NCBI RefSeq assembly: GCF_000226095.1
Contig: NC_016474.1
Location: forward strand, 3,906,001 to 3,970,000
DNA: 64,000 nt
Direction: 5' to 3'
DNA from: Thermothelomyces thermophilus ATCC 42464
Lineage: Eukaryota > Ascomycota > Sordariomycetes > Sordariales > Chaetomiaceae
Under the pieces are notes generated by a model. That model was not told where the DNA came from and did not search any database. It worked only from the letters and a program-made list of their open reading frames with translations. The translations under genes were made by a program, and so were the position numbers. Shown here piece by piece: positions 32,827 to 43,560 of this stretch. Positions within the stretch are counted from its first letter, which is position 1. Each line of letters opens with the position of its first letter.

Positions 32827-34108
32827 TCAGTCATCCCACTCTTCGTCAAGCTGGTCAATCAGCCGATTCTCGTCATCACGGTTCCGGTGCCTCCCGTTGG
32901 GAGAGCCCGACAGTGTGTGATAACCTCTCCGCCTCGGGACGAGCCGGGCGCATGACGCTGTCAGGATGATCAACAAATCCTAAAGCAGCGGACGAGGGAG
33001 GTCAGCGAGGCAGCCCCTTACATCCTCCGAAGCAGCCGTCGTACCTTGATGAAGCTCCAGATACCCGCCCACATGCTGTAGTTCGGCAGCTGCCTCCAAC
33101 CCCGCGCATGCGCCACCGTGCGCTGGTAGAAGACGCCGCCCACCACGTATACCATGACCGTGATGAAGAAGATGATGGCGAAGACGCTCCCTGGACCGAC
33201 GCTGCCCGGCTTGTGGGGCTCGGCGGCCGCGCAGGCGTGCTGTGAACGTACCTCGAAGAAGTACGCGCACTCATACGGATCCGCCATGGCGAAGGAGAAG
33301 GCCGTGGGTGTGTCCGGGTCGTGATCGCAAAGAAACGAGATGCTCGCGGATTTGCGGAGCTGTCTCTGATTCGCTCCTCCCTTTCCATTGTCTTTCTCCC
33401 TGTCATCATCTTCGTCATCCCTACCACCCCCTCTCTCTTCCCCTTCCCCTTTCTTTTTATCTTTCTTGTCATCATCTTCCTCATCGTCCTCTGGTGGGTG
33501 GTAATCCTCGTCCTCGTCGTCAAAATTGAAGCGCTCGGATCTCGCCCCTCCATGAACCTTGGATCGCTTGTCTGCGCTCTTCTCGGAAGGGCCACATGGC
33601 GAACCGCCTGTGTACTGGAGAACGAGCTTGCGGCCGCGCGGGATAAGCTCTCCTGATTGTTGCCTGCCAGAGAGAGAAGGTCAGCACCTATGCCGTGTCG
33701 AAACGTAACGAAAACAACGAGCGGTCCATACCCTAGCGAGTAAATTTTCCCGTCGGCTTCGTAGTACGCGCTGATGTTCGGCCACAGCGCTTTGTCCACG
33801 CCAACCACGTCTTCCACCTTCTTCACGACAGGCTCGCAGATGTTGAGCGTAAAGTTGTACCCGTAGTCCCAGCCCCTGGCTACGTAGTCTTCGGTTGGTG
33901 TACCCCTTGGCGGCTTCTCCCCCTCAGCGACAGCAACCGCTATGTCCGGGCGCAGGTCGAAGAAGGCGCCGTTGATGGAGGTCGCGACGCATGGTGTGTG
34001 GACCGGAGTGGTTTCGGTAGACGTCTTTGTCGCTTCTTCGGCGAAGGACACGCCGGCGAGTACGGCGAGAGCGAGAAAAGCCCGCCGCGGAAGCCGCCGG
34101 GAACGCAT
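32827..34108 (-). CDS. ATG27: Autophagy-related protein Atg27, type I membrane protein (exons 34108-33732, 33663-33045, 32979-32827)
   Basis: Atg27 cycles between Golgi, endosome and vacuole membranes and supports Atg9 delivery in autophagy. The spliced product is 382 aa. It has a signal peptide (R-A-F-L-A-L-A-V-L-A-G-V, start ATG 34,108) and a luminal mannose-6-phosphate-receptor-like domain (C-V-A-T-S-I-N-G-A-F-F-D-L-R, Y-N-F-T-L-N-I-C-E, L-W-P-N-I-S-A-Y-Y, then F-L-C-D-H-D-P and Y-E-C-A-Y-F-F-E). A membrane span follows (V-F-A-I-I-F-F-I-T-V-M-V-Y-V-V-G-G). The cytosolic tail contains Y-H-T-L, which fits a YxxPhi sorting signal, and ends D-Q-L-D-E-E-W-D-D. A long Asp/Glu/Lys low-complexity insert (about 33,400-33,550) interrupts the luminal domain. 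Both introns (33,664-33,731 and 32,980-33,044) have GT-AG ends and preserve frame. The contiguous frame that runs past the last donor gives a shorter, wrong C-terminus. Confidence 0.92.
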
Positions 34109-35450
34109 GGTTCGGTTGGCGTCGGGATGCAGGCCAGCGGGAACCGCGAAGGTGCTTTCAACACCGTAGTGGGATTGGCAAGGAGCAGGTGCGCGCTGTC
34201 GCGCTGAGCGATGGGGGGGTGGGGGTGCGCAGGTCCGTTCATGCAAGACTTCTCGCTCTGGGCGGGGAGTGCGTACGGTTGGCCGACCAATGCGACGTCC
34301 GACTTCATGTGCGAGCGGTTTTCCCCCCAGGCAAAGAGAAAAAAGTGTTGAAGATGGATCTTCGAAAGACCCCTGATGTGGCTTTGCAACGGTGTTCTTG
34401 TTAGCGCTGCGTGTCCTCGGGTTGGGGGCGGGCCGCGGCTTTTCGATAGGTTGCTGTCTTGGCAAGTAGTGGATAGGTTACAGGGGCAAGCACGCAAGCC
34501 CAGATACAGCACTTTTCGCCCCGTTTCACGTTCCAGCGTTTCAACCCACTTCCCTACCAAGTATGGCTCAGCAACATGGTTAGTGTATAGTATGTACTGT
34601 ACTTCGTAAATACGGTATCAATGGCAACCGCTCGATGAATTTGAAATTCGAATGCTTCGGCTGGCTGATGCAGATTGTTTCCAGATGTCCTACAACAAAT
34701 GGGTTGCATATCTGTGTGTGCGAACACCGAGACTACTGGCACTCTGTCGCCGCTCCCTGGCCTCTAGCAGGCAGGACATGGCGCCTACGATGACGGGACT
34801 GATACCTATCGAAAGGGAATCCAGCGCCCAAGAATGTAAATACGCGTAACTGTGACACGGCCATCTTTGCCGGGAATCAGTATTTCATGCGGGCTCTGTT
34901 GTTGTCGACACGGTCGTCGCCTTGCTGGAAGAAGTATTGTGCGTGCTTAGAAACTGAACGCAAATCCTTGCAAATCCTTGCTCGTTTCAACTTATGTACT
35001 ATGGTACACATCGCAATCATTTTCGTTGTTGCATTGGCCCAAGTACGGATTACTATAGTGAACACGGTCTTGCCCCAAAGTTACCTTGAGTGTTGCGGGG
35101 AACTCGTGGAAGGTGCCAAGAGCCGATGCACGACCCGCTAAAATCGCCGTCATCCCTGGTGTCAATTGGACGTCAGCTCATTCGGATCGCAGCGTCCCGG
35201 CAGGGATGTTGTTTTTGAAAAGTCTCGGCAGCAAGCTCCCAATTTGCTCAGCCGATCCGGAACGCAAACCTCCGATTGGACCTGCGTTGGATGCAAGGGC
35301 ACTTTGTCGTCAACAGCTGGAGACCGCCGACACATCGCCTCTGCTCCGCCGTGGTTGACCGGTATTCTTTTAAGGAGGACGCGCGCAAACCTCGAAAGTT
35401 GCTGGTCGCGAGTGGTAAGGCAATCGGAAGACGCCCTCGAAGCAGCAAGC
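34109..35450. other. Divergent intergenic region between ATG27 and ERG24
   Basis: No gene is supported; overlapping frames on both strands lack domains. The two flanking genes are divergent, so this 1.34-kb stretch should hold both promoters. A 10-bp AAATCCTTGC unit is doubled near 34,960-34,982. Confidence 0.5.
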
Positions 35451-37030
35451 ATGGCAGCCAAATCGAAGCAGCAGGCCGTGTCCAAGACGCATGGATACCA
35501 ATTCTTTGGTCCGTAAGTGCTGCCCCTCTCTCGGTGTATGGTCTGCGCTCTCTAACACCGCCTCTCCTCAGTCCAGGTGTTGCGGCCATCAGCTTCGGGC
35601 TGCCCGTTTTGATCTATGCTTTTTCATTCGCCTGCAATGATATTTCGGGATGTCCCGCGCCCTCACTGCTCCACCCCAAATCGCTCGACTTGGAAACACT
35701 GAAGAAGGAGGTGGGCTGGCCTGAGAATGGGGTCCGTGGACTGGTGAGCTGGGAGGCCACTGGCTGGACGCTGGCCTATTACCTCCTCAGCGCCCTGCTG
35801 TACAGAGTTCTACCGGGAACCGAGGTGGAAGGGACTAAGCTCGCGAACGGTGGGCGGCTCAAGTACAAGTTCAATGGTCAGTGAAGCGACTCGGGCACCC
35901 GGCGTCTCCAGAGAAACAGGGGTCACTAACTTGAGCCAGCCTTCTCCTCAACCATGTTCATCCTGGCCATCTGTGCCGCTGGCACCATCGCCCAGGGCGC
36001 CGAGTTTCCGCTGTGGACATTCATCGCCGACAATTACCTTCAGATCTTGACCACCAACATCATCATAGCCTATGCCCTTGCGACCTTTGTCTATATCCGG
36101 AGCTTCGGCGTCAAGCCTGGCAATCCCGAGTTTCGCGAGCTCGCAGCGGGCGGGGTGACGGGCAACATGCTCTATGACTGGTTCATCGGCCGCGAGCTGA
36201 ACCCGCGCATCACCCTTCCCCTAATTGGCGAGATCGACATCAAGGAGTTCATGGAGGTCCGCCCGGGGCTGACGGGCTGGATCCTGCTCAACTGTGCCTT
36301 CACGGCCAAGCAGTACCGAACCTTCGGCTTCGTCACCGACAGCATCGTCTTCATAACGGTCGTGCAGGCGTTCTACGTGCTCGACTGCCAGTTCATGGAG
36401 ACTGCCATATTGACCACCATGGACATTACCACCGACGGCTTCGGCTTTATGCTCTCGTTCGGCGATCTGGTCTGGGTGCCCTTCATCTACTCCCAGCAGA
36501 CTCGCTACCTGTCGGTGCACCCGCAGACCCTGGGCGCTCTCGGACTTGCCGGCGTCGGCGTGCTCCTCCTTATCGGCTTCGCCATCTTCCGCCTCTCCAA
36601 CAGCCAGAAGAACGCGTTCCGCAGCAACCCCAACGACCCCAGAGTCGCCCACCTCAAGTACATCGAGACCAAGGCCGGGACCCGCCTGCTCATCTCTGGC
36701 TGGTGGGGCATCGCCCGCCACATCAACTACTTTGGCGACTGGCTCCAGGCCTGGCCGTACAGCCTCCCCACCGGCCTGGCGGGTTACACGATCCTGTCGG
36801 CCGGTACCGCGGTCGAGGGTGCCATTAGGATGCTGGATGGGCGCGAGGTGGTCCCCGGCGAGGCGAAAGGCTGGGGCATCATCTTCACCTACTTTTATGT
36901 GCTCTACTTCGCCGTGCTGCTGATCCATCGCGATAGGCGCGACGACGAGAAGTGCTCACTAAAGTATGGCGAGGACTGGGAAAAGTACAAGAAGATTGTG
37001 AGGTGGAGGATCGTGCCCTACATTTACTGA
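35451..37030 (+). CDS. ERG24: Delta(14)-sterol reductase (exons 35451-35512, 35572-35876, 35940-37030)
   Basis: This enzyme of ergosterol synthesis reduces the C14-C15 double bond left by lanosterol demethylation, using NADPH in the ER membrane. The spliced product is 485 aa with many hydrophobic helices. Both sterol-reductase family signatures are present: G-N-M-L-Y-D-W-F-I-G-R-E-L-N-P-R in the middle and L-L-I-H-R-D-R-R-D-D-E-K-C-S-L-K-Y-G near the C-terminus. W-W-G-I-A-R-H-I-N-Y-x-G-D-W is also intact. The last residues (R-W-R-I-V-P-Y-I-Y) match the family's usual end. The start ATG at 35,451 (M-A-A-K-S-K-Q-Q) precedes H-G-Y-x-F-F-G-P. Introns at 35,513-35,571 and 35,877-35,939 are GT-AG and keep frame. 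It is the target of morpholine fungicides in related fungi. Confidence 0.96.
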
Positions 37031-37718
37031 CGGAGGGGCCAAATGGGCTCCTTCCATTAGAGGTTGGATCAGGAAGTCGAATACGGTGGGATGGGGTTGC
37101 GGAGGGATCGGTTGCAGGTAAAGGCGTGGTTGAGTGGTGCCATGGAGAGAAAGAGATGCATAGGCGCGCTACTGGGGCATTTCTTTCTGGACCCGCGAGC
37201 CAGTGGGTGTCGATAATGTAATGTAATGTAATCACTGTAGATTCCGTCTCCGGACTTTGGGATGTCGGTTTGTCGCCCTATATGATGCCAAAGGGTAGAG
37301 GGCTTAAAAAAAGTCTACTGTTGAGTGGACTATCTTCGCAATGGCGGGTGGGCAGGGTCAATGCCATGATTTGATTTTGCTATTTAACTCCCAGGGTGAG
37401 ATTCTAAGAGGCGACATAGCCCCAGCGATAATAAGGAAGTCATGCCCAGCCATGTGGCAGAATTTCTGAATCTTTGCATGAGGAAAGGCGGTGTGTGTAA
37501 TCTGTACAGGCCTCTTCAGGCTTGAACTTCCAACCACGTGACTTGCCCGCCAGGTCGCGTTGCTGTGGGGCGTCAGTTCGCCTTCGCGGCAGCTCACTCA
37601 TCACGGTTCTCAACATCGAAACATAAAAAAAACAGCGACACTTGTCTCCTTCCCGACCGGTCTGCCATCCACTCTCATTTCACTCCATCGAAGCACACAG
37701 ATTTAGTCTGCCAGAAAG
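37031..37718. other. Intergenic region between ERG24 and SmD2
   Basis: It contains a TAATG triple repeat at about 37,216-37,230. It should hold the ERG24 3' end and the SmD2 promoter. No gene is supported. Confidence 0.5.
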
Positions 37719-38576
37719 ATGTCAGACGTCAACATTCAGTGAGTTTTGTCCAGATGCCTGATGAAGGCCAGGACCGTTTGGCTGACCATTTCCACAGAGC
37801 GCTTCTCCAGAAGCCGCGCAATGAGTGCACGTGAGTCCTTGCATTGGACACCTAGCGCTTCTTTATCTGTTTTTGATTGATTTGAGATGCTGATGGTTTC
37901 TCCCACTGGGATAGGGAGTATGAGATCGCCCAGCTGGTACGTTTCCGGAGCAGGGAGAGGGAGTCACGAGGGAATGGTCTTCTGGAGCTGGTTTGTGCTC
38001 ACGAACGCACGTACAGGAGGCCTGGGAGATGAGCAATGGACCGTTGTCGCTGCTGCAGACGGCCGTGCGTAGCCACGCGCAAGTGCTGATCAGCATTCGG
38101 TCGAATCGCAAGCTGTGAGTTTTTCAATCTGATCATCTAGATGGATGCGGAGGACCAGGCTGCTGACCCCTTTGGTGCTCTTCAGGCTCGCGAGGGTCAA
38201 GGCTTTTGACCGCCACTGCAACATGTAAGGATACCCGTCTGTTTTGTTACAACTTGATTGTTGGAGTTCCTTGCTAACCACCCGGTAGGATCCTAGAGAA
38301 TGTTGTAAGTATTACGAGCCGCTGGCTGTAGATGAGAAATCCAGCTGTTCTTTCTCCCGTGGGGTGGAGGGCACAGGAGAGTTGCTGATTTGCTTGAAAC
38401 AGAAAGAGATGTGGACGGAAACACCAGTACACAATGGCAAGAAAGGACGCCCGGTAAACAAGGATCGGTTCATCAGCAAGATGTGAGCTCCGATTCTGCC
38501 TCACGGGTCGAGTCATCGCTGACAGGCCAACAGGTTCCTGCGTGGCGATAGCGTCATCATTGTTCTACTGAGCTAG
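37719..38576 (+). CDS. SMD2: Small nuclear ribonucleoprotein SmD2, eight exons
   Basis: SmD2 is a core Sm-ring protein of spliceosomal U1, U2, U4 and U5 snRNPs. Exons 37719-37738, 37798-37830, 37915-37936, 38017-38114, 38186-38224, 38289-38304, 38403-38482 and 38534-38576 join in frame to a 116-aa protein, the family's normal length. Each intron has GT-AG ends. The Sm1 motif is visible as G-P-L-S-L-L-Q-T-A-V then V-L-I-S-I-R-S-N-R-K-L-L-A-R-V-K-A-F-D. The Sm2 motif is M-F-L-R-G-D-S-V-I-I-V-L. In between lies K-E-M-W-T-E-T-P with the K-K-G-R-P-V-N-K-D-R-F loop. Seven introns in a 351-nt coding region, with exons of 16, 20, 22 and 33 nt, is extreme, so simple reading-frame searches miss this gene. 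The N-terminal exons (M-S-D-V-N-I-Q-A-L-L-Q-K-P-R) are slightly less certain than the rest. Confidence 0.95.
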
Positions 38577-39624
38577 GCAGGGTATGATTGGTGTCACGTT
38601 TTGTCCGATGTTGTGGTAGCTGTTGTGCGAGTTGTTGGGTCTACTGCTCATCTCGGCAACGGCAACGGTCCACTGCTCCAAGTGGTGAGCGTGGTTAAGC
38701 TTGGCTTTTCTCGAGGGTATGGGCCAGAAGAACTAGCATTGTGAGAGAAAAAAGGTCAGGCGTCCTTTGTTTGGCGTTTTTACATTGTACATGGCATTGC
38801 AAGCCGCAGGTGAACATGCATTGGCAGAGTCTTGTCTGGGAATAAATTGACACCTTGGTTCTTCTGAGCAATGTCGCTCCTACAAATCATCTGGCAGGTT
38901 ACCATTCGTCCTTCCAAAGTTTGACTTCTAGGTCTCTTTGAGAGAGGTCGTCACTGCTCTCTTCCACGCCTTTCGACTCTAAATATATTTTCAAACCCGT
39001 TCCACTTTGCTTATGGACTAATTATGCTAATCAAACTCTAAAGTGTCGTGCTTTGACAGCTGATCATTCAAGTTTATCTGATGGCAACTTTGACGCCTTC
39101 CACGGAACGACACTCCCGGCAACGATCATTGAAGTAAATATTCAAACGCCTCTCTGTTCTGGTGCTCTTCTACCCCTAGTTATGTTTCAACCGTTGGTAA
39201 CTCATTTGCTCTGCCTCTCCAAACCCTAAAGGTTCCGGAACATTCTCTCACAACAAATCTTTCTCTACAAATTTCGTTGGGACTGTTTCGTTGGTGCTCG
39301 GCGTTTGATTATCTCTGCAGTATCTGCACAGAAAAAGTAACTCAGAGGCAAAGAAAACATCGGCTGCGCTCAAGATACATGTTGCTCGTTCTCTAAGCTC
39401 GTGTCTCTATTCTTTCTCGTGCTGATCTAGCGAGAACTGAATATTCTGAACGCAACCATCTCTGCGAGTTGAAAAACGCAGCGACGGAACCAGATACACG
39501 TCGATCTGCCAGGTTTCTGCGATTCTGGTCGCGGGGGAAGAAAGTAATTATTCGGTGCCGGCACGATCATCAAGCGGCATCGCTTTCAACACCGAGCTCA
39601 GGGAGGAGGAGAGAGCTTTCCACG
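38577..39624. other. Intergenic region, presumed long leader and promoter of the 39,625 gene
   Basis: It is pyrimidine-rich, especially 38,900-39,460, with no coding frame. It could include a long 5' untranslated region. No known element is recognised. Confidence 0.45.
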
Positions 39625-41429
39625 ATGGCTGATGACAATAAAAGTAAGGACGGTGCCATCCGCCATCCAGTTGGGCGACACCCTCTCTTTGGACCGAGTC
39701 TTTTGGCGCCACTCGCAACTGCTGACGATTGACAGAACACTGGGGCTCCTCCAGTCAGCACCGTCAATACTTGCCGAACGATTACAAAATCATGGAGGAA
39801 GAGGTTGAAGCGCGTATAGGGAAGGGCTCAACGAGGGTGGTCTCGGACGGCTCCTTGAACATAGCATCGTACGAGACCATGACCCGGTTTCCCCCCCTCT
39901 GGCGTTCCCAGCCGGCTACACCAACACACGGATTGCCCAGTTATTATCACAACCAGCCGGCGTCCGGACTTTCCCAACCGTTTGGGTCACAGTACCTAGC
40001 AGCGGACGAATATCCGGGAGTTTTTACAGAGAGGCATCTCATTACGGCAGGTTTCGACAAGCATACACAGGCAAATGCTAGTCATATCAGTAAGCAGGCT
40101 GAGGCCGACTTGGTGAGGCGAATGGAGGCCGTGGAATTGCGCTCCTCAGAGGAGCAGATGGAGCGCATCATACTCAAGTCGAGATTGGATAAGACGACCA
40201 GCGAGCTCGAGCGCGTCGTCGAAGAGCTGGGTGGTAAGTCCAAATCAACCGGGCCATGCCAACCCCCACGTGCTAACTGCTCTGACAATTCAGATCTGAG
40301 ATCTCACTTGGCTCGACTAGCCCCAGTGGGAAGACAGGGTGAAAATCCTTCTAATCAGCTACGTCACACAGGTCCGGCTTCGAGGACTGGGTATGCTGGG
40401 TATGATACCTCATCTCGAGGGAACTACGAACACGATTTAGACGAGGGGACGGACGTGACCGGTGGGCTTGGTGTGAGGAAAACAGCGATCCTGGCCCAGA
40501 AGAGGCCGTCTCTTGGCACAGACGATGGAGTCGCAGAAACCGGCGCGAAGCGGGCGAGAAGGACGCACCACTACGCCACCGCCGAGGAGGGCTCGGACGG
40601 CCGTGACGACGGCCTTGAGTGGGGACGCGAGTTCTTGAACTTCATCAAGGAGATGGACTGCACCTCGGACGAGGATCTGCTACGTCTAAAGAGGTACGTC
40701 AGGGGCAGGGCCGCGTTCGAGTTCCCCCTGTGCAGCGAAACGGGCGGCTCGAGGGTGGAGTACTTCCTCAAGATCGGCGGCGTGTCGAGCACGCTGATTG
40801 CCGCAGACCCGCACGACCGGCCGGAGCAGCCGAAGGAGGACGAGGCCAGGGCCGAGGAGCTCAACGTGCTCGAGTTCGCCGTGGACGAGCGGATGGCCCG
40901 GCGCGGCGCGGCGGCTCAGGAGGGAGGCGGCGGCAGCGGCGGGGGCCCGGACAACAAGGACGGCGACCACGACGACGACCACGACGGAATCGGGCTGCCC
41001 GAGTACCTGGTGCCCCTCGGCGAGGTGTACGTGGCGAACCGGTCGCTCAACCGGCCGCAGGAGGTGGCGTCCACCAACTTCTTCGTGCTCATGCGGGTGG
41101 ACGCGCCCAAGAAGAGCCTGTGGATGGTCTACCGCTACATGCGCTCGTTCCAGCGGAGGAACGGGCCGGTCTGGGACGCCGTCGCGTTCGGCAACCAGCG
41201 GGACGCGCACTTCAAGGGCAGCCGCCGCATGTTCGACACGGTCTGCCTCCTGGACGACGTCAGGGACTGGAAGGATCCCGCCGAGGACATGATCAGCATG
41301 GAGCGTCTGGCCAACGCCGTGCCGGGCGACGAGAGGTTCTTTCTCCAGCCCGTCTTCTTCGTGCCGGTGCTCACGGCCCTGCGGGAGGCCCTGAGGAAGG
41401 GCTGGGAGGAAGCAGAAGATGACAAGTAG
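39625..41429 (+). CDS. Uncharacterised protein, 550 aa (exons 39625-39643, 39736-40233, 40294-41429)
   Basis: The first exon is tiny (M-A-D-D-N-K); donor A|GTAAGG joins in phase to K-H-W-G-S-S-S-Q. A second intron of 60 nt (40,234-40,293, GTAAGT...CAG) is a multiple of three and reads through, so it is easily missed. The N-terminal 120 residues are polar. Residues about 125-170 form a coiled coil (A-E-L/V-heptads within R-R-M-E-A-V-E-L-R). A Lys/Arg-rich stretch (G-A-K-R-A-R-R-T-H-H) may be a nuclear signal. The C-terminal 270 residues are ordered, interrupted by a Gly- and Asp-rich loop (near 40,920-40,990). They include L-P-E-Y-L-V-P-L-G-E-V-Y and N-F-F-V-L-M-R-V-D-A-P-K-K. I do not recognise the family and assign no function. 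Confidence 0.82.
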
Positions 41430-43560
41430 GTAAGAGGTATTCAGAGGTGTTGTTGCTGTTGTTGGTTGGCGGTGGGTGGCTTTGCGGGAGAGAGGTCTCG
41501 AGACGATTGTGATGGATGTGGAGTGCTGTATCCGTATGTATGTACAAACTTAAGAGGACGCGCCAGCTGATGGCTGATTCGAGAGCTTTCGAGCGGCCCG
41601 CTGGCAGCATCTCGTGCGCCTGGAGGAGCCATGTCGGGCTTATTATTACATAGTAAGCAGCAGATCAACGGGGTCTGATCATACCATACCCACATTGCCA
41701 CGGTTCGTATTGTTGGTTCCAGGGACCTGGGACCTGGAAACCTTGAATCTCAAGACTGCGCACAGTACTCCGTATTCAGTACAAGACTCTGGTTACTTGG
41801 ACTAAACCAGGTGCTTGGGAATGGAACCAGGCGGGCATGTGCGGCACCTTCGGCCTGCTACGTTAACGTTACCTTCCCCTCAGACGACTTCCAAGCCTGC
41901 CTGCAGCCGAAGGCAGCGCGACGATGTCGGGTGATGGTGGGGTAGAATACGACGACGACGAAAATATCGGCGCGAGGCGTATGTACATAAGTCCGGAAGG
42001 ATTTCGTACTTTTGTGGTTTCTGCTGTTTGCTCCAGTTCGCGTCGGCAACGCTGCCAAGCTGCTCCATATCCCAAGAAAAAAAAGTAGGGCCGATGTTAG
42101 TGTGTTTACTGTAGGCCAGTTGGTGGCTCGGGGAGCTTGACCGAAACAGTGAGGTGTCACTGCACTTTTGGTTGGGCAACGGGACCGGGGAGCACAGCCG
42201 GCCTCCAGTTCCAGGAGCTTGGCTCTGCCGACATACTGTGTACACTAGGAATTCTCTTATGCGGGGTGTGCGCGGGGAAATGTTGGGGAACTCGAGTTGG
42301 GTCATGTGGACAAGACCAATGGGAGCTGACATCATTGTGCGACCCGTTAAACCGGAAGCTACAACAACATTCTGGATTCTACACTAGTGGAAGAGGTAAG
42401 TAATTGACGACAAGCAAGAAGCATTGCCATGTTCTGCGAAGGATGCGGGTGTTTTTGCATGAGCAGGAAGCTGTGGCTTTTTAGTGCTCCTTTGTGCTCG
42501 CCGGGCGCGCAGAACACTACCGAAACGCAGGGGACTGCGTGCCTCTGGGGTCGAATGCCGATCCCCATCTTCACATTCCCACCATCGTGTTCTGTTAACG
42601 AAGCCGGAGCGGCGGGAACTCGAAGCTCCACTACGTATGGATACTTGGGACCGTACGGAGTGTGTTGGTACGGATGCCTGCACAAGTGTTGTGCTTCCTA
42701 CGAAGACGCCAACCCACATAATACACAAAAGCTGTTGTAAGTCGAGTTACCTCAGGCACGTTCGGGCAACTCGGGCAACCTGACGAGATTTCCCCGCCAT
42801 TCCGCCAAGAGGCCGGCGCCTGCCCTGATTAGGCAGCTCTTGGAACAATACTATGTAGAATGGAAGCTCCATCCATAGTCAGCTCCATTGGCGGTCCCAG
42901 TGATCTCGATGGCTGGATGGCTGCTCTGTACGGTACATACATAGTAAGTTCTCGCCTTGAGAGCCCAATTCGCTGCAATAGCATCTTTCCCCGCAGTGCG
43001 CCGGCCGCCCTGGGTCCCGCTCCACAATGACCTTGCTTCTGGAGCTTCTCGACGAACAGATCGGCCCGTTTCTTCTCCACACCAATCCGAACCAGTCGGG
43101 AGCATGGCTGCGGATGCGACGCAGCCTTCCTTCGCGCTGTACAAACAGCTCCGGGAACGTCGACTGGTATGTACGGACTACAGTAAGTACACTACGAGTG
43201 CACATACTGACGAATACCGGCCTCAGAGGAACCTGGCAGGACCCTACCCCACACGAAACCACAGCGAGAAAGCGCAATGGATCAGTAACTACTGCGAAGT
43301 AACCGTGGTCCCGGGCAAAGGATCTGAGGGCCGATCGCTCGTGGGGCTGCGAGGCGAGGGAGAGCAAACAAGCCAGTCCTCCCGCGAACCTGGAAAATCA
43401 CTTATAAACACACGTCACCGGCGCCGGGGTGCGCGCCATGTGTCACCTCCAGGCTCCTCCCGGGCGATGATCTCTGCCGGTGCCATCAATCATCTCGGTT
43501 CGCCGCAGCTGCTTCTTTCTGTGCAGTGAACGCTCTCAAACTGCAACGACGCTGTCCGAC
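41430..43560. other. Long intergenic region upstream of the GH3 gene
   Basis: No convincing gene is present; the frames at 41,858-43,529 overlap on both strands and show no domain. The distal part holds the 3' region of the previous gene. The proximal part has a TTATAAA box at 43,402-43,408 and two SYGGRG-type words (43,424-43,429 and, on the minus strand, 43,447-43,452) that fit the CreA carbon-repressor consensus. Those short degenerate words occur often by chance. Confidence 0.45.
43402..43408 (+). promoter_or_regulatory. TATA-like box of the GH3 beta-glucosidase gene
   Basis: TTATAAA lies about 153 bp upstream of the ATG at 43,561 in otherwise GC-rich DNA. Confidence 0.4.

Noticed and set aside
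33002-34465. 487-codon minus-strand frame over ATG27
   Set aside because: It reads upstream of the signal peptide and straight through the first intron in the wrong frame. The spliced three-exon model restores the family pattern.
40619-41422. Overlapping +1 frame of 267 codons rich in Arg and Gly inside the 39,625 gene
   Set aside because: It is a shadow of GC-rich coding sequence; composition is extreme and no domain is visible.
41858-43529. Numerous frames of 80-190 codons upstream of the GH3 gene
   Set aside because: They overlap on both strands, none has a recognisable domain, and all fall in promoter DNA.
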